A stretch of 64,000 bases of DNA from assembly GCF_000331225.1 (NCBI RefSeq), contig NZ_ANFY01000009.1:124001-188000 (forward strand). Reading direction: 5' to 3'. Position 1 is the stretch's first letter. Each line of letters starts with the position of its first letter. Both the position numbers and the translations under genes were made by a program. The notes below the pieces were generated by a model that did no database searches, was not told the origin of the DNA, and saw nothing but the letters and a program-made list of their open reading frames with translations. Source of the stretch: Sandarakinorhabdus sp. AAP62. Lineage in GTDB: Bacteria > Pseudomonadota > Alphaproteobacteria > Sphingomonadales > Sphingomonadaceae. Positions 50,973 to 60,880 of the stretch are shown piece after piece.

Positions 50973-52507
50973 GCCATTTCCAGCTGCGGGCTCAGCCCGA
51001 GTGCACTGCCCAACAGTTTCAACCGGCGCTGCACGGCGTCCCCACCAGCCAGATCGGCCTGCGGCTGGCCCAGCCGCAGCAGCAGCGTGTCGCCATGGCG
51101 TTCCAGCCGGCTCGCCGCCAGGCCTACGGCCGTGCCGCCGGTCAGGCGCTGGCCCAGCCGCAGCGCCAGCCCCCAGGCACGAGCGCGCACCAGCAGCGGC
51201 ACTGGCGCCAGTGCGATCAGGGTATTCATTACCGGCGCTTCCGGATCGCCGCCGAAGCAATAGTGCAGGGCGCAGGCCAGCGCCGCGCGTTCGGCGGCGG
51301 TGACTGCCACCCAATTGCCGTGCAGCGCCACGTCCACACCGCGTTCCGGGCGGAAATCCGGATGAGCGCGCCAGGCGATATCGGAAAGCAGGCATGCCGC
51401 CAGCCGCAAGCGCCGGTCCCCGGCCGGCTCGTCAGCAAACAGCGGGTCCATCCAGTCGAACAACATGTCGCCATGTTCGGCAAAGCGGCCCTGGCGCGCG
51501 CCTTCCGCCCTGGCGGCGGTGATCAGCGGATCGAGCGCCTGATCCTGCGGCGACAGATCGGCATAAAGCAGCCCTTCGCGCAGGCCGAAGCCCGACGCAA
51601 TGACGCAGGACGATCCCAGTTTCTTCACCACCGCCGCCAGCAGCATCGCCGCGCCCGGCAGCGACGGCAACCGCGAGGTGGACAGATGTGGCACCGCCTT
51701 CAGCGTGGCGAGTTCGGTGTGCGACAGGCTGCGAAACAATTTGCCCGGCGCGGTTGCCGGCATTTCATACTGGTGGACGATGGGCAGCGGATGGCCCGTC
51801 ATCCAGATGTGGATCTGCGCCAGCGCCCGCCACGATCCGCCCACCATGTAGAAGGGCTTGCCCTTGCCCTCGCCGGACCAGTCCACCTTGTCCAGCGCCT
51901 TGGCGATGAACGGGCCAAGCGCACGGCGGTCGCGCTTGCGCACCGCGTCCAGCCGTAGCGCACCGATCGGCAGGCTGATGCGATTGCCCATCTCGCCGCC
52001 CGAAACCCGGATCAGTTCCAGGCTGCCGCCACCCAGATCACCCACCACACCATCGGCAAGGGGAATGCCCGACACCAGCCCCATGGCGGCACCGCGCGCT
52101 TCGGCCTCGCCATCGATCACCTCGATCGCCAGCCCGCATTCAGCCGCCACCCGGTTGATGAACGCCGGCCCGTTCTTCGCCTCGCGTACTGCCGCGGTGG
52201 CCACGGTGCGGACGTTCATGACGCCCATTGCCCGCACCAATGCGGCAAAGCGGCGGAGCCCGGCCACCGCCACATCCATGGCATTGTCGCTCAACCGGCC
52301 ATTGGCGGCGATGCCCCGCCCCAGCCCGGCCATGACCTTTTCGTTGAACATGGTTTCCGGCATGCGGGTGCGGCCGTGATAGACGACAAGCCGGATGGAA
52401 TTGCTGCCAATGTCGATGATGGCGCAGCGGTCATCGCCAGCCGGTGCCGGGCTCAGGCCAACTTTGCGCGCCAGGTTGAGCACGGGTTCAGGCAAGCCCG
52501 GCGGCAT
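50969..52507 (-). CDS. ppx: exopolyphosphatase / GppA-type phosphatase
   Basis: 512-residue member of the Ppx/GppA family, hydrolysing polyphosphate or (p)ppGpp-related pppGpp. ASKHA ATPase-fold signatures are seen: [15 protein letters not shown] (phosphate 1), [12 protein letters not shown] (phosphate 2) and [13 protein letters not shown]; a C-terminal helical domain follows. Overlaps the 3' end of ppk1 by 20 bases, so synthesis and breakdown of polyphosphate are genetically coupled. Confidence 0.94.
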   Translation of the reverse strand: MPPGLPEPVLNLARKVGLSPAPAGDDRCAIIDIGSNSIRLVVYHGRTRMPETMFNEKVMAGLGRGIAANGRLSDNAMDVAVAGLRRFAALVRAMGVMNVRTVATAAVREAKNGPAFINRVAAECGLAIEVIDGEAEARGAAMGLVSGIPLADGVVGDLGGGSLELIRVSGGEMGNRISLPIGALRLDAVRKRDRRALGPFIAKALDKVDWSGEGKGKPFYMVGGSWRALAQIHIWMTGHPLPIVHQYEMPATAPGKLFRSLSHTELATLKAVPHLSTSRLPSLPGAAMLLAAVVKKLGSSCVIASGFGLREGLLYADLSPQDQALDPLITAARAEGARQGRFAEHGDMLFDWMDPLFADEPAGDRRLRLAACLLSDIAWRAHPDFRPERGVDVALHGNWVAVTAAERAALACALHYCFGGDPEAPVMNTLIALAPVPLLVRARAWGLALRLGQRLTGGTAVGLAASRLERHGDTLLLRLGQPQADLAGGDAVQRRLKLLGSALGLSPQLEMA

Positions 52508-54674
52508 CGCTCTGCTCGCTCAGATCCTCGTCTTCATCCGGCAGCATCAGCACCGGCACGGCCTTCGCGTCCTTCATCTGGCCACGCCCCGAAAGCGAGG
52601 GGTTGGTCATGAAATAGCGGTGCAGGTTGAACGGCTCTTCGCGGTCGTCCACCACGCGGGTGTAGCGGCCATCGGCTCCCAGTTCCCAGCTCTGCTGATT
52701 GTCCTTCAGATTGGCCAGCATCACCTGGTTCAGCACCTGGGCGTGCACGGTCGGGTTCTCGATCGGCACCATGATCTCCACCCGGCGATCAAGGTTGCGC
52801 GGCATCCAGTCGGCGGACGAAATGAACACGCGTGCATGGCGGCTGGGCAATTCATGCCCGCCGCTGAACACGCAGATGCGGCTATGTTCCAGAAAACGCC
52901 CGATCACGGATTTCACCCGGATATTGTCCGAAAGCCCGGGCACGCCCGGCTTCAGGCAGCAGATGCCGCGCACGATCAGATCAATCTCCACTCCGGCCGC
53001 GCTGGCTTCATAGAGTTTCTCGATGATGCCGGCATCCACCAGGCTGTTCAGCTTCACCCAGATGGCGGCGGGGCGGCCGGCGCGGGCGTGGGCGATTTCC
53101 TCGTCGATCAGCCCATAGAGCCGGCTGCGCATGGCCAGCGGCGCCATCGCCAGCTTTTCCAGCTTCGTGGGCTGCACATAGCCGGTGATGTAGTTCATCA
53201 CCTGCGCCGCATCGCGGGCGAGCAAGGGGTCGGCGGTGAAGAAGGACAGATCGGTATAGATGCGCGCCGTGATCGGGTGATAATTGCCGGTGCCGAAATG
53301 CACATAGGTGCGGATCGCCGCCCCTTCGCGCCGCACCACCATGCTCAACTTGGCGTGCGTCTTCCATTCCACAAAGCCATACACCACCTGCACGCCGGCG
53401 CGCTCCAGCTCGCTGGCCCAACGGATATTCTGTTCCTCGTCGAAGCGGGCTTTCAACTCGACCACCGCCGTCACCGATTTGCCAGCCTCGGCCGCATCGA
53501 TCAGGGCGCGCACGATGGGTGAGTTCTTGCCGGCGCGATACAGCGTCTGCTTGATGGCGATCACATCCGGATCGGCCGCGGCCTGGCGCAGGAAGGCCAG
53601 CACCACTTCAAAGCTTTCGTACGGGTGGTGAACCACCAGATCCTTGCTGCGGATGGCGGCAAAGCAATCGCCGCCATGTTCGCGGATGCGTTCCGGGAAA
53701 CGCGGCGTGTGCGGCTCGAACTTGAGATCGGGCCGGTCTTCCTCCACCAGCAGCGCCAGATCATTGATGCCCAGCACGCCCGAAACCAGGATGGTGTCGC
53801 GCTCATCCACGCCCAACTGGCTCTTCACCAGCATCAGCAGGCCGGGCGGGGCGTTTTCCTCCATGGTGAGATGGATGACCTCACCGCGGCGGCGACGCTT
53901 CAGCGCCGTCTGGTAGAAACGCACCAGATCTTCGGCTTCTTCTTCCACTTCGATATCGGAATCGCGGATCACCCGAAATGCGCCATCGCCCACCAGAGCA
54001 TAGCCGGGGAACAACTGATCGAAGAAGGCGCGAATGGTGTTTTCAAGGCTGATCCAGCGCACCGCCTTTCCGGGCAGACGGATGAAGCGCGGCAGCATCG
54101 CCGGCAGCATCAACAGGGCGCGCAGCAGTTCATCATCAGACTGGCGGCGCAATTCGAGGATCAGCGAAAACCCCTTGTTGGGGATGAACGGGAACGGGTG
54201 CGCCGGATCGATCGCCTGCGGCGTGAGCACCGGGAAGATCTGATCGAGGAAATGCGATTGCAGCCAGTCGCGCTCCGCCTTGCTGAGCTTGCCGGCAGTG
54301 ACGACGTGAAAATCAGTGCGCGCCAGTTCTCTGGTCAGCAGGCTCCACACCCGCTGCTGTTCCTCCATCAGGTGATCGGCCTGTTCGGCGATGGCAACCA
54401 GCTGCTGGGCCGGGGTCATGCCTTCGGCGCTCACCGTATCGATATTGGCCCGCACCTGGCCGCGCAGGCCGGCAACGCGGACCATGAAGAATTCATCGAG
54501 GTTGTTGCCCGAAATCGACAGGAAGCGCAGCCGTTCCAGCAGCGGGTGCGCGCGGTTCATGGCTTCGGCCAGCACGCGTTCGTTGAACGACAGCCACGAC
54601 AGCTCGCGGTTGAAATAGCGCTCGCTGGCCGGAAGGGCGGCGGCGACAAACGGGGTGGCGGCGGTGGTGGGCAT
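52488..54674 (-). CDS. ppk1: polyphosphate kinase 1
   Basis: 728-residue enzyme synthesising inorganic polyphosphate from ATP. N-terminal [17 protein letters not shown], catalytic-domain motifs [36 protein letters not shown] (with the phosphorylated His) and [14 protein letters not shown] are present. ATG at 54674 preferred; an in-frame codon 7 earlier is possible. Lies 50 bases after hda and overlaps ppx. Confidence 0.96.
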   Translation of the reverse strand: MPTTAATPFVAAALPASERYFNRELSWLSFNERVLAEAMNRAHPLLERLRFLSISGNNLDEFFMVRVAGLRGQVRANIDTVSAEGMTPAQQLVAIAEQADHLMEEQQRVWSLLTRELARTDFHVVTAGKLSKAERDWLQSHFLDQIFPVLTPQAIDPAHPFPFIPNKGFSLILELRRQSDDELLRALLMLPAMLPRFIRLPGKAVRWISLENTIRAFFDQLFPGYALVGDGAFRVIRDSDIEVEEEAEDLVRFYQTALKRRRRGEVIHLTMEENAPPGLLMLVKSQLGVDERDTILVSGVLGINDLALLVEEDRPDLKFEPHTPRFPERIREHGGDCFAAIRSKDLVVHHPYESFEVVLAFLRQAAADPDVIAIKQTLYRAGKNSPIVRALIDAAEAGKSVTAVVELKARFDEEQNIRWASELERAGVQVVYGFVEWKTHAKLSMVVRREGAAIRTYVHFGTGNYHPITARIYTDLSFFTADPLLARDAAQVMNYITGYVQPTKLEKLAMAPLAMRSRLYGLIDEEIAHARAGRPAAIWVKLNSLVDAGIIEKLYEASAAGVEIDLIVRGICCLKPGVPGLSDNIRVKSVIGRFLEHSRICVFSGGHELPSRHARVFISSADWMPRNLDRRVEIMVPIENPTVHAQVLNQVMLANLKDNQQSWELGADGRYTRVVDDREEPFNLHRYFMTNPSLSGRGQMKDAKAVPVLMLPDEDEDLSEQSDAAGLA

Positions 54675-54724
54675 CGCCACAGCCTTAGCCCGCAACGCGC
54701 CTTCTGGGTAGAGGGACGCGGCGT

Positions 54725-55336
54725 TCAGAAGCCGAATTCGCCCTGCCCGTCCACCACTTCGCGGGCCAGCGGGATGGTGATGGCGCGGCGGCGGGCCAGT
54801 GCGGCGGCATCCAGCGCGTCAACAGCAGCCCGTGCCGCCACCAGGCTGCGTTCGATGCGCACCACCAGCCAGCGGATCAGATCATCGCCCACCTTGATGC
54901 CGCGTTCGGCAAACAGCTTGGTCAGCACGGCGGCGAGCAGTTCGTCATCCGGTTCCCCCAGCCGCACCAGCGGCGTGGCGGCCAGCCGGCTGGCCAGATC
55001 AGGCAGGCCATGGCCCCAGTCGCGCGGGGCCAGCGGGCTGGTGAGCAGCAGCGGCATTTCGCGGCTGGCGGCGTTCCAGGCGTGGAACAGGCGTTCCGGA
55101 TCTTCGCCTTGGGCGTTTTCGATCACCATGGCCTGGCTGTGGGCGGCAAACCAGCGCGCCAGGTGGGTCTTGCCGCTGCCGGCCGGGCCCACCACCAGCG
55201 TCACCGGCACCGGCCACAGGCCAGGTGCTGCCAGCCAGGCTGCCGCGGCGCGATTGGCTTCGGTGATGGCCAGCCGATCGGGGCTGAGATCAACCGGCCA
55301 GGCCAGCGGCAGTGCCGGTTCAGGCGCCTCAATCAC
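54725..55336 (-). CDS. hdaA: DnaA-related regulator HdaA/Hda
   Basis: 203-residue AAA+ protein related to DnaA domain III. In E. coli and Caulobacter it stimulates DnaA-ATP hydrolysis with the beta clamp to stop re-initiation. Walker [15 protein letters not shown] at 50-57, arginine-finger region [13 protein letters not shown] and helical lid [18 protein letters not shown] are seen. The N-terminal PALPLAWP may serve as clamp-binding motif; the Walker B region ([10 protein letters not shown]) is atypical. No domain IV (DNA binding), as expected for Hda. Ten bases after DUF2066. Confidence 0.85.
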   Translation of the reverse strand: MIEAPEPALPLAWPVDLSPDRLAITEANRAAAAWLAAPGLWPVPVTLVVGPAGSGKTHLARWFAAHSQAMVIENAQGEDPERLFHAWNAASREMPLLLTSPLAPRDWGHGLPDLASRLAATPLVRLGEPDDELLAAVLTKLFAERGIKVGDDLIRWLVVRIERSLVAARAAVDALDAAALARRRAITIPLAREVVDGQGEFGF

Positions 55337-55346
55337 CAGAGCCGGC

Positions 55347-56582
55347 TCACGGCGTTGGCGGGGCGGCTGCTGCCGCGGGGGGCGGGGCGGCTGCTGCCGC
55401 GGGTGGCGGGGCCGCTGTCAGCCTGCGCAGCACCAGTTCGCTGCCAACGCGTTCCAGCCCCCAGCCCCGCGCCGCCAGTGCCTCGCGCAGCGCAGCCTCA
55501 CCGCCGGGCATGGCCACTTCGGCGCGGCTGGTACCGCCCACCGCCACCTGGGCCATCATCACGTCACCAGCGATCCCGCGCAGCAGCCGCTCGGCTGCGG
55601 CCAGGCTGGCATTGTCGGGCGTGACCGCGGCAACCATCAGCGTGGTCACATCAGGCGGCGGCGTGCCGATCATCACATCTGCCGCGATGATCGCGCCCAC
55701 ATCAATCGCCAGATCGGCATCGGCACGCAGCCGGCCTTCGCGCAGCGCCTGCGCATAAAAGCCGTCAATGCCCTTCACCCCTTCATCCAGCAGCCGCGCC
55801 AGCCCGGCCTCGCTGCCCACGCGCAGCGCCAGGCGGCCGAGTTCCTGGCCACTGGCGCCATGGCGGGCGATGAACAGGCCGCGGATCGGCCCGCCGGGAT
55901 ATTGGCGGGTCAACCGCGCTTCGGCGACCAGCACATCCACCGTGTCAAACCTCGTGATGATGCTGCGCCAGCCGGCCGGATCGCTGCGCCGCACCTGCGC
56001 CGCGCTCAGCCACAGATTGTCGGCCGCGGTGCCGCCGGGCAGCACATAATCGATCGGCGTCACATTGCCCTGCCAGCGGCCCCAGGCATCGCGCCAGGCG
56101 GTGCGGGTCTGCGTCACCTGCGCGGCGCCACCATCCACCAGCAGCGGCAACAGCAGCATCGGCGGCGATTGCAGGCTGGCCGCGCCGCCCACATAGTCGG
56201 CCGCCCGGCTGCGATCGAACACCACGCCCAGCCGCGCGATATAGCGGGTGGCCGAAAATTGCTCGCCCTGGCTTTCGATGCCGGCAACCATGCTGTCGAT
56301 CTGGCCATCGGAAAGCCGTGGCGCCTCGGCTTCGGGCCGGTTTGCCAGCCGCGCCCACAGTTTCGGCCAGGCCCGGCGCATGGCCTGCGTCCAGGCGGCG
56401 CGGCGGGCATCGTCCACCGTTTTCGCCGTCACATCCACATCGATGCCGCCCACGGCATAGGCGCTGCCCGCCCCATCTGACGGATCAGACGCCGGGCGTT
56501 CGGCCTTGGGGCTGGCCTGCTGGGCAACGGCAATCACCGCGATCAGGCCGGCACCGGCAAACAGGGCAAGAATGCGCTTCAT
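55347..56582 (-). CDS. DUF2066 secreted protein
   Basis: 411-residue protein with an N-terminal signal/anchor (MKRILALFAGAGLIAVIAVAQQ) and a DUF2066 domain (AYAVGGIDVDVTAKTVDDARRAAWTQAMRRAWPKLWARL). It ends in Ala/Pro low-complexity sequence encoded by a 24-bp tandem repeat (55357-55413). Unknown function, conserved upstream of hda in sphingomonads as far as I recall. ATG at 56582 begins the signal peptide. First gene of DUF2066-hda-ppk1-ppx; divergent from purM. Confidence 0.75.
   Translation of the reverse strand: MKRILALFAGAGLIAVIAVAQQASPKAERPASDPSDGAGSAYAVGGIDVDVTAKTVDDARRAAWTQAMRRAWPKLWARLANRPEAEAPRLSDGQIDSMVAGIESQGEQFSATRYIARLGVVFDRSRAADYVGGAASLQSPPMLLLPLLVDGGAAQVTQTRTAWRDAWGRWQGNVTPIDYVLPGGTAADNLWLSAAQVRRSDPAGWRSIITRFDTVDVLVAEARLTRQYPGGPIRGLFIARHGASGQELGRLALRVGSEAGLARLLDEGVKGIDGFYAQALREGRLRADADLAIDVGAIIAADVMIGTPPPDVTTLMVAAVTPDNASLAAAERLLRGIAGDVMMAQVAVGGTSRAEVAMPGGEAALREALAARGWGLERVGSELVLRRLTAAPPPAAAAAPPPAAAAAPPTP
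55357..55413. repeat. 24-bp tandem repeat, about 2.4 copies
   Basis: Two near-identical 24-base units (55357-55380 and 55381-55404, one difference at the last base) plus 9 bases of a third. It encodes the PPPAAAAA repeats at the C-terminus of the DUF2066 protein. Copy number could vary between strains. Confidence 0.8.
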
Positions 56583-56665
56583 GAGGGGCTGTTTAGGGCG
56601 GGGACGCCACGCTTGCCAAGCCACGATGCTGGCGCTCCGCTCCGACTGGCGCTATGGCGGCGCGC

Positions 56666-57766
56666 ATGAGCGAAAAACGCCCCCTTACCCCCCCTCTTAC
56701 CTATGCCGATGCCGGCGTGGATATCGCTGCCGGCAACGCACTGGTGAAGATGATCGCCCCGCTGGCCCGGGCCACCGCCCGGCCGGGGGCGGATGCGGAA
56801 CTGGGCGGCTTTGGCGGTTTCTTCGATCCCAAGGCGGCGGGTTACAAGGATCCGCTGCTGGTTGCCGCCAATGATGGCGTCGGCACCAAGCTGAAGCTGG
56901 CGATCGAGACCGGCCGGCACGACACGGTGGGCATCGATCTGGTCGCCATGTGCGTCAACGATCTTATCGTGCAGGGTGCTGAGCCGCTGTTTTTCCTGGA
57001 TTATTTCGCCACCGGCAAGCTGGAGAACGGCGTTGCGGCCCGCGTTGTCGCCGGCATTGCCGATGGCTGCCGCCAAGCCGGCTGCGCCCTGATCGGCGGC
57101 GAGACGGCGGAAATGCCCGGCATGTATGCGGCCGGCGATTATGATCTGGCCGGCTTTGCCGTTGGCGCCGTCGAACGCGGCGAGCAGCTCACCGGCGACG
57201 GCGTGGCGCCCGGCCAGCTCATTGTTGGCGTCGCGTCATCCGGCGCGCACAGCAACGGCTATAGCCTCATCCGCCGCATCCTTGCGCGTTCCGGCGCCGA
57301 TCTGGACGCCCCCGCCCCGTTCGATACCAGCCGCAGCCTCGCCGAAGCCCTGCTGGAACCCACCCGCATCTATGTGAGGCCGCTTCTCCCCCTGATCCGC
57401 GCGGGCCGTATCAAGGCGCTGGCCCACATCACCGGCGGCGGCTTCCTCGAGAATATCCCGCGCGTGCTGCCCGCCGGTTCGCGTGCATTGGTCGCCGCCC
57501 CCACGCTGCCGCCGCTGTTTGACTGGCTGCGCGCTGAAGGCGGGGTCGCGGCGGCCGAAATGGCGCGCACCTTCAACTGCGGCACCGGCATGGTGCTGGT
57601 CGTGGAGCGCAGCGAAGCCGAAGCCGTGATTGCGGCACTGAACGAAGCGGGCGAACAGGCCAGCGTGATCGGCGAGATCATTGCCGGCAGCAAGGGCTGC
57701 GAAATCCACGGCGCGCCCGGCCAGTGGGGCGAAACCGCCGCCTGGACGGCCAGTCACGATGCCTGA
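56666..57766 (+). CDS. purM: phosphoribosylformylglycinamidine cyclo-ligase
   Basis: 366-residue AIR synthetase of de novo purine synthesis. Seen: [78 protein letters not shown] and [16 protein letters not shown] at 56666 chosen (MSEKRPLTP); an ATG 12 bases earlier is possible. Overlaps purN by 8 bases. Confidence 0.97.
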   Translation: MSEKRPLTPPLTYADAGVDIAAGNALVKMIAPLARATARPGADAELGGFGGFFDPKAAGYKDPLLVAANDGVGTKLKLAIETGRHDTVGIDLVAMCVNDLIVQGAEPLFFLDYFATGKLENGVAARVVAGIADGCRQAGCALIGGETAEMPGMYAAGDYDLAGFAVGAVERGEQLTGDGVAPGQLIVGVASSGAHSNGYSLIRRILARSGADLDAPAPFDTSRSLAEALLEPTRIYVRPLLPLIRAGRIKALAHITGGGFLENIPRVLPAGSRALVAAPTLPPLFDWLRAEGGVAAAEMARTFNCGTGMVLVVERSEAEAVIAALNEAGEQASVIGEIIAGSKGCEIHGAPGQWGETAAWTASHDA

Positions 57767-58697
57767 GAAGGCCCGCGTTGGCGTATTGATTTCGGGTCGC
57801 GGCAGCAACATGGCCGCGCTGCTCTACGCCAGCCGGCTCTATGATTGCCCCTATGAGATCGTGGTGGTCGGCAGCAATGATCCCGCTGCGGCCGGGCTTG
57901 CGCTGGCGTCGGCCGAGGGCATCCCCACCTTCGCGCACAGCCACAAGGGCCTGAAGCGCGCCGAGTTCGACGCGATCATCACCCGCGAACTGGAGGCAGC
58001 CGGCGTCACCCACATCGCATTGGCCGGCTACATGCGGTTGCTCTCCGCCGAATTCGTCACCCACTGGCAGGGCCGCTGCCTCAACATCCACCCATCGCTG
58101 CTGCCCAAACACAAGGGCCTGCACACCCACGCAGCCGTGCTGGCCGCCGGCGAGCTTGAGACGGGCTGCACCATCCACATCGTCACCCCCGAACTCGACG
58201 ATGGCCCGATCCTGGGTCAGGCCCGCATCAAGGTGCTGTCCGGCGACACGCCCGAAACGCTGGCGGTGCGGGTGCAATATGCCGAACACCAGCTTTACCC
58301 GCGCGTGCTCGCCGATTTCGTCTCGGCGGCGGATTGCCCCAAAGCCCTGCTGGAACGCGTGCGCGGCCTCGCGCTTAACCTGCCGGCCGCCGCCGAGAAA
58401 CTCTCCCACGGCTCGCCCGGCTTCTTCGTCGAAGGCGGCAAGTTCTTCGCCTATTTCAGCGACAACCACCACGGCGACGGCATCACCGCGCTGCTGTTGA
58501 AGGTCTCCGGCCTCGACGAAGCCGCCATGTTGATCGAGCAGGACCCGGATCGCTTCTTCCGCCCCAAATATTTCGGCCCCGCCGGCTGGGTGGGCATCGT
58601 GCTGACTGACGGGCCGGACTGGGCGATGATCGAGGCGATGCTGAGCGCGGCTTGGCGCCTGTGTGCGCCCAAGCGGCTGGCAATGCTGCCAATTTGA
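57759..58697 (+). CDS. purN: phosphoribosylglycinamide formyltransferase fused to a YjbR/MmcQ domain
   Basis: 312 residues against about 190-215 for ordinary PurN. The N-terminal domain (1-195) is a complete GAR transformylase using 10-formyl-THF: [25 protein letters not shown], catalytic N109 and H111 in LNIHPSLLP, and D148 in [10 protein letters not shown]. The C-terminal part (about 197-312) has the MmcQ/YjbR pattern: [17 protein letters not shown], then [17 protein letters not shown] and a closing [11 protein letters not shown]. No frameshift separates them. The role of the added domain in purine synthesis is unknown. Confidence 0.9.
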   Translation: MPEKARVGVLISGRGSNMAALLYASRLYDCPYEIVVVGSNDPAAAGLALASAEGIPTFAHSHKGLKRAEFDAIITRELEAAGVTHIALAGYMRLLSAEFVTHWQGRCLNIHPSLLPKHKGLHTHAAVLAAGELETGCTIHIVTPELDDGPILGQARIKVLSGDTPETLAVRVQYAEHQLYPRVLADFVSAADCPKALLERVRGLALNLPAAAEKLSHGSPGFFVEGGKFFAYFSDNHHGDGITALLLKVSGLDEAAMLIEQDPDRFFRPKYFGPAGWVGIVLTDGPDWAMIEAMLSAAWRLCAPKRLAMLPI

Positions 58698-58723
58698 TCG
58701 CTCAAGATCTCGACTTCAGCCAG

Positions 58724-59164
58724 TCACTGCAAGAAGCCCTGAAGTGAAACCTTCCCGGCTTCCAGATCGGCCGTTCCCGTCGCCCAGATCTGCCGACCAT
58801 TCACCCAGAGATGCGATTCATGGGATGTCGTCAGGCGCACATTCTCGGCCAGGTCGATGATCGGCTCGCCGGCACGAAATCGACCGATGCCGTCAGCCCA
58901 CATGGCGATAAGAACGCCGTTGCCTGCGTCGATGGTCGCGTGAATGTTCAGCTCAAGTACGCCGTCAGGTCGCAAGAAGGCAAAATCGGTGCCGCTGATC
59001 GACCCCTGGAGCCTGCCCTTCACCTGCCCGGCAAATCCGGCATCAAATCGCGCGCCATGCAGCGGCGGCGCCGCCGTTCCCGCCACGACATCAGCGAGGC
59101 TCAACCCATACTCGATCGTGCCCGTCAAATCGACGACATACTCGTAGATCTTTTCGCCCAGCAT
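58724..59164 (-). CDS. DUF3237 protein
   Basis: 146-residue lipocalin-like DUF3237 protein: EYVVDLTGTIEYGLSL, GTDFAFLRPDGVLELNIHATIDAGNGVLIAMWADGIGR and TTSHESHLWVNGRQIWATG fit the family's beta-barrel pattern. Often found with degradative or secondary-metabolism genes, but none are here; function unknown. ATG at 59164 has GGGGGGAG 5 bases upstream. Convergent with purN, divergent from the secreted protein gene. Confidence 0.82.
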   Translation of the reverse strand: MLGEKIYEYVVDLTGTIEYGLSLADVVAGTAAPPLHGARFDAGFAGQVKGRLQGSISGTDFAFLRPDGVLELNIHATIDAGNGVLIAMWADGIGRFRAGEPIIDLAENVRLTTSHESHLWVNGRQIWATGTADLEAGKVSLQGFLQ

Positions 59165-59385
59165 TGTGGCTCCCCCCAAATCCCGATTGCCAAGGCTGCC
59201 CGATAAAGGAGATGAGCGCAAATCGCCGTTACCATGACGTGGGTGCGTTTTCTTCCAGTTGGCGATGCTGTGCCCTTCTGACACGCGGGAAATGCCGAAA
59301 CCATTGCCCCCGGCAGGCGCCTCGCCTATTCCAGCGATGCAGCCGACGCGCAAAAGGGCGCGGCCATGCAACGGGGGACGATCTG

Positions 59386-60264
59386 ATGCGATATTTGTTT
59401 CTTGCTGCGGCCTTGGCCGGGCTTTTGGCGCAACCGTTGCTGGCCCAGGAAGCAGCCGTCGCCACCGCGCCCGTCGCGCCTCCGCTCAGCCTCTTCATCG
59501 ACGGCAAGGGGCCGAACGGGATGAGCGATCTGCCCATGGGCGTGAAGCGGATTCCCGACAGCAACATCGTCGTTTCCGGCCACCAGAAGGGCGGCGCGCT
59601 GGGCATGTTGTTCGGCGTTGTCGGCGTGGCCATCCAGAGCGCAGCCAACACCGATGCCGGCGGCAAGCGGACGAACGACATCCAGGACGCGCTGCGCTTC
59701 GACGTCGCCGGCCGGGCCACCGAACTGGCCACCAGCATGCTGGCCGAGGAGGAATATCGCGGCGCCTACACGCTCGCCAGCGAGGAGAGCCCGTCGGCCA
59801 TGCCGGTGGTACCCTATATCGTCCTCACCTTCGTCAACCCAACCGACGTGCGGCCCTATATCGTGCTGAAGACCAAGCTTGAGCCCGAAGCCGGCAGCAA
59901 GAAGCCCAAGACCATCAAGTATTTCTGCTGCGAAGGCCCGGCGATGCCGCTGACCGGTGAGGGCAGCCTCACCGAAAACAACGGCGAGAAGCTGAAGGCC
60001 CTGCTCAACACCGAGCTGGAAACCGCCATGCGCCTGATGCTGACGGACCGCCACCGGCCGTTCGCGCGCAATGATGATGCCAGGCTGGATATCAACGGCT
60101 CGCTGCCCTTTGTCGGCAAGCCGATCAAGTGGCGGGGCTGGGACCTGGGCAGCTACAAGGATTACAAGCTGCTCGAATTTCGCGGCGGTATGATGGTGTT
60201 TAGCGGCGTCCACGCCGTCGAGCCGGGCGCGCTGGAGATCACACCCTATGTGAAGAAGAAGTGA
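59386..60264 (+). CDS. secreted protein of unknown function
   Basis: 292-residue protein with a signal peptide (MRYLFLAAALAGLLAQPLLA) and no domain I recognise. It has a short hydrophobic glycine-rich segment (GALGMLFGVVGVAIQSA, about 68-84), a CC pair (KYFCCEGPAM) and a Lys-rich end (YVKKK). ATG at 59386 has GGGGGA 9 bases upstream; a longer in-frame ATG at 59212 (after AAGGAG) would destroy the signal-peptide position. Monocistronic, with a strong terminator after it. Confidence 0.75.
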   Translation: MRYLFLAAALAGLLAQPLLAQEAAVATAPVAPPLSLFIDGKGPNGMSDLPMGVKRIPDSNIVVSGHQKGGALGMLFGVVGVAIQSAANTDAGGKRTNDIQDALRFDVAGRATELATSMLAEEEYRGAYTLASEESPSAMPVVPYIVLTFVNPTDVRPYIVLKTKLEPEAGSKKPKTIKYFCCEGPAMPLTGEGSLTENNGEKLKALLNTELETAMRLMLTDRHRPFARNDDARLDINGSLPFVGKPIKWRGWDLGSYKDYKLLEFRGGMMVFSGVHAVEPGALEITPYVKKK

Positions 60265-60304
60265 CGCGCCGGCTGGCACAATCTGCCGCGGGAAGATAAG
60301 CACG

Positions 60305-60336
60305 AAAAAGGGCCGCAGCATGCGCTGCGGCCCTTT
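60305..60336. terminator. bidirectional intrinsic terminator between convergent genes
   Basis: AAAGGGCCGCAGC (60307-60319), loop ATGC, GCTGCGGCCCTTT (60324-60336), 13-bp stem flanked by A-run and T-run (AAAAA at 60305-60309). Serves the secreted-protein gene on the plus strand and ndk on the minus strand. Confidence 0.88.
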
Positions 60337-60357
60337 CAATACGCGAGGCGCGTCGGA

Positions 60358-60780
60358 TTAACCGACGATCTCGGTCTGCGCGAAGAAATAGGCGATCTCG
60401 ATCGCGGCGTTCTCGTCGCTGTCCGAGCCGTGCACGGTGTTGGCTTCGATCGATTCGGCCAGTTCCTTGCGGATGGTGCCGGCATCGGCGTTGGCCGGGT
60501 TGGTGGCGCCCATGATGGCGCGATAGGCCGGAACGGCGTCTTCGCCTTCCAGCACCTGCACGACGACCGGGCCGCTGATCATGAACTGCACCAGTTCACC
60601 GAAGAAGCCGCGCTCGCGGTGGACGGCGTAGAAGCCCTCGGCCTGGGCTTGCGTGAGGTGCAGGCGCTTTTGCGCCACGATGCGCAGGCCGGCGCCTTCG
60701 ATCATCGCGTTCACCTTGCCGGTGATGTTGCGACGGGTGGCATCGGGCTTGATGATCGAGAAGGTGCGGGTTACGCCCAT
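60358..60780 (-). CDS. ndk: nucleoside diphosphate kinase
   Basis: 140-residue enzyme balancing NTP pools by ping-pong phosphotransfer. [39 protein letters not shown] and catalytic H117 in NTVHGSDS are intact. ATG at 60780 has AGGA 7 bases upstream; about 100 bases after pepA on the same strand. Confidence 0.97.
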   Translation of the reverse strand: MGVTRTFSIIKPDATRRNITGKVNAMIEGAGLRIVAQKRLHLTQAQAEGFYAVHRERGFFGELVQFMISGPVVVQVLEGEDAVPAYRAIMGATNPANADAGTIRKELAESIEANTVHGSDSDENAAIEIAYFFAQTEIVG

Positions 60781-60880
60781 GGAAAATTCCTGTGTTGCAG
60801 TGCGGGAAGAAAGGATGCGCGGCCCCCTACAGGCCGCGCCCCCTGATTGCAAGCCGTGAGCGCGTGGCTCAGCCCCAAAA

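Noticed and set aside
53625-56480. 951-codon open frame on the plus strand across ppk1, hda and DUF2066
   Set aside because: It is antisense to three well-supported genes with clear motifs, and long antisense frames are expected in GC-rich DNA. Its composition (His, Gln and Arg rich) is that of a shadow.
59212-59385. 58-codon N-terminal extension of the secreted protein from ATG 59212 (with AAGGAG)
   Set aside because: It would place the signal peptide internally and is Cys/Arg-rich without homology. The ATG at 59386 has its own ribosome site.
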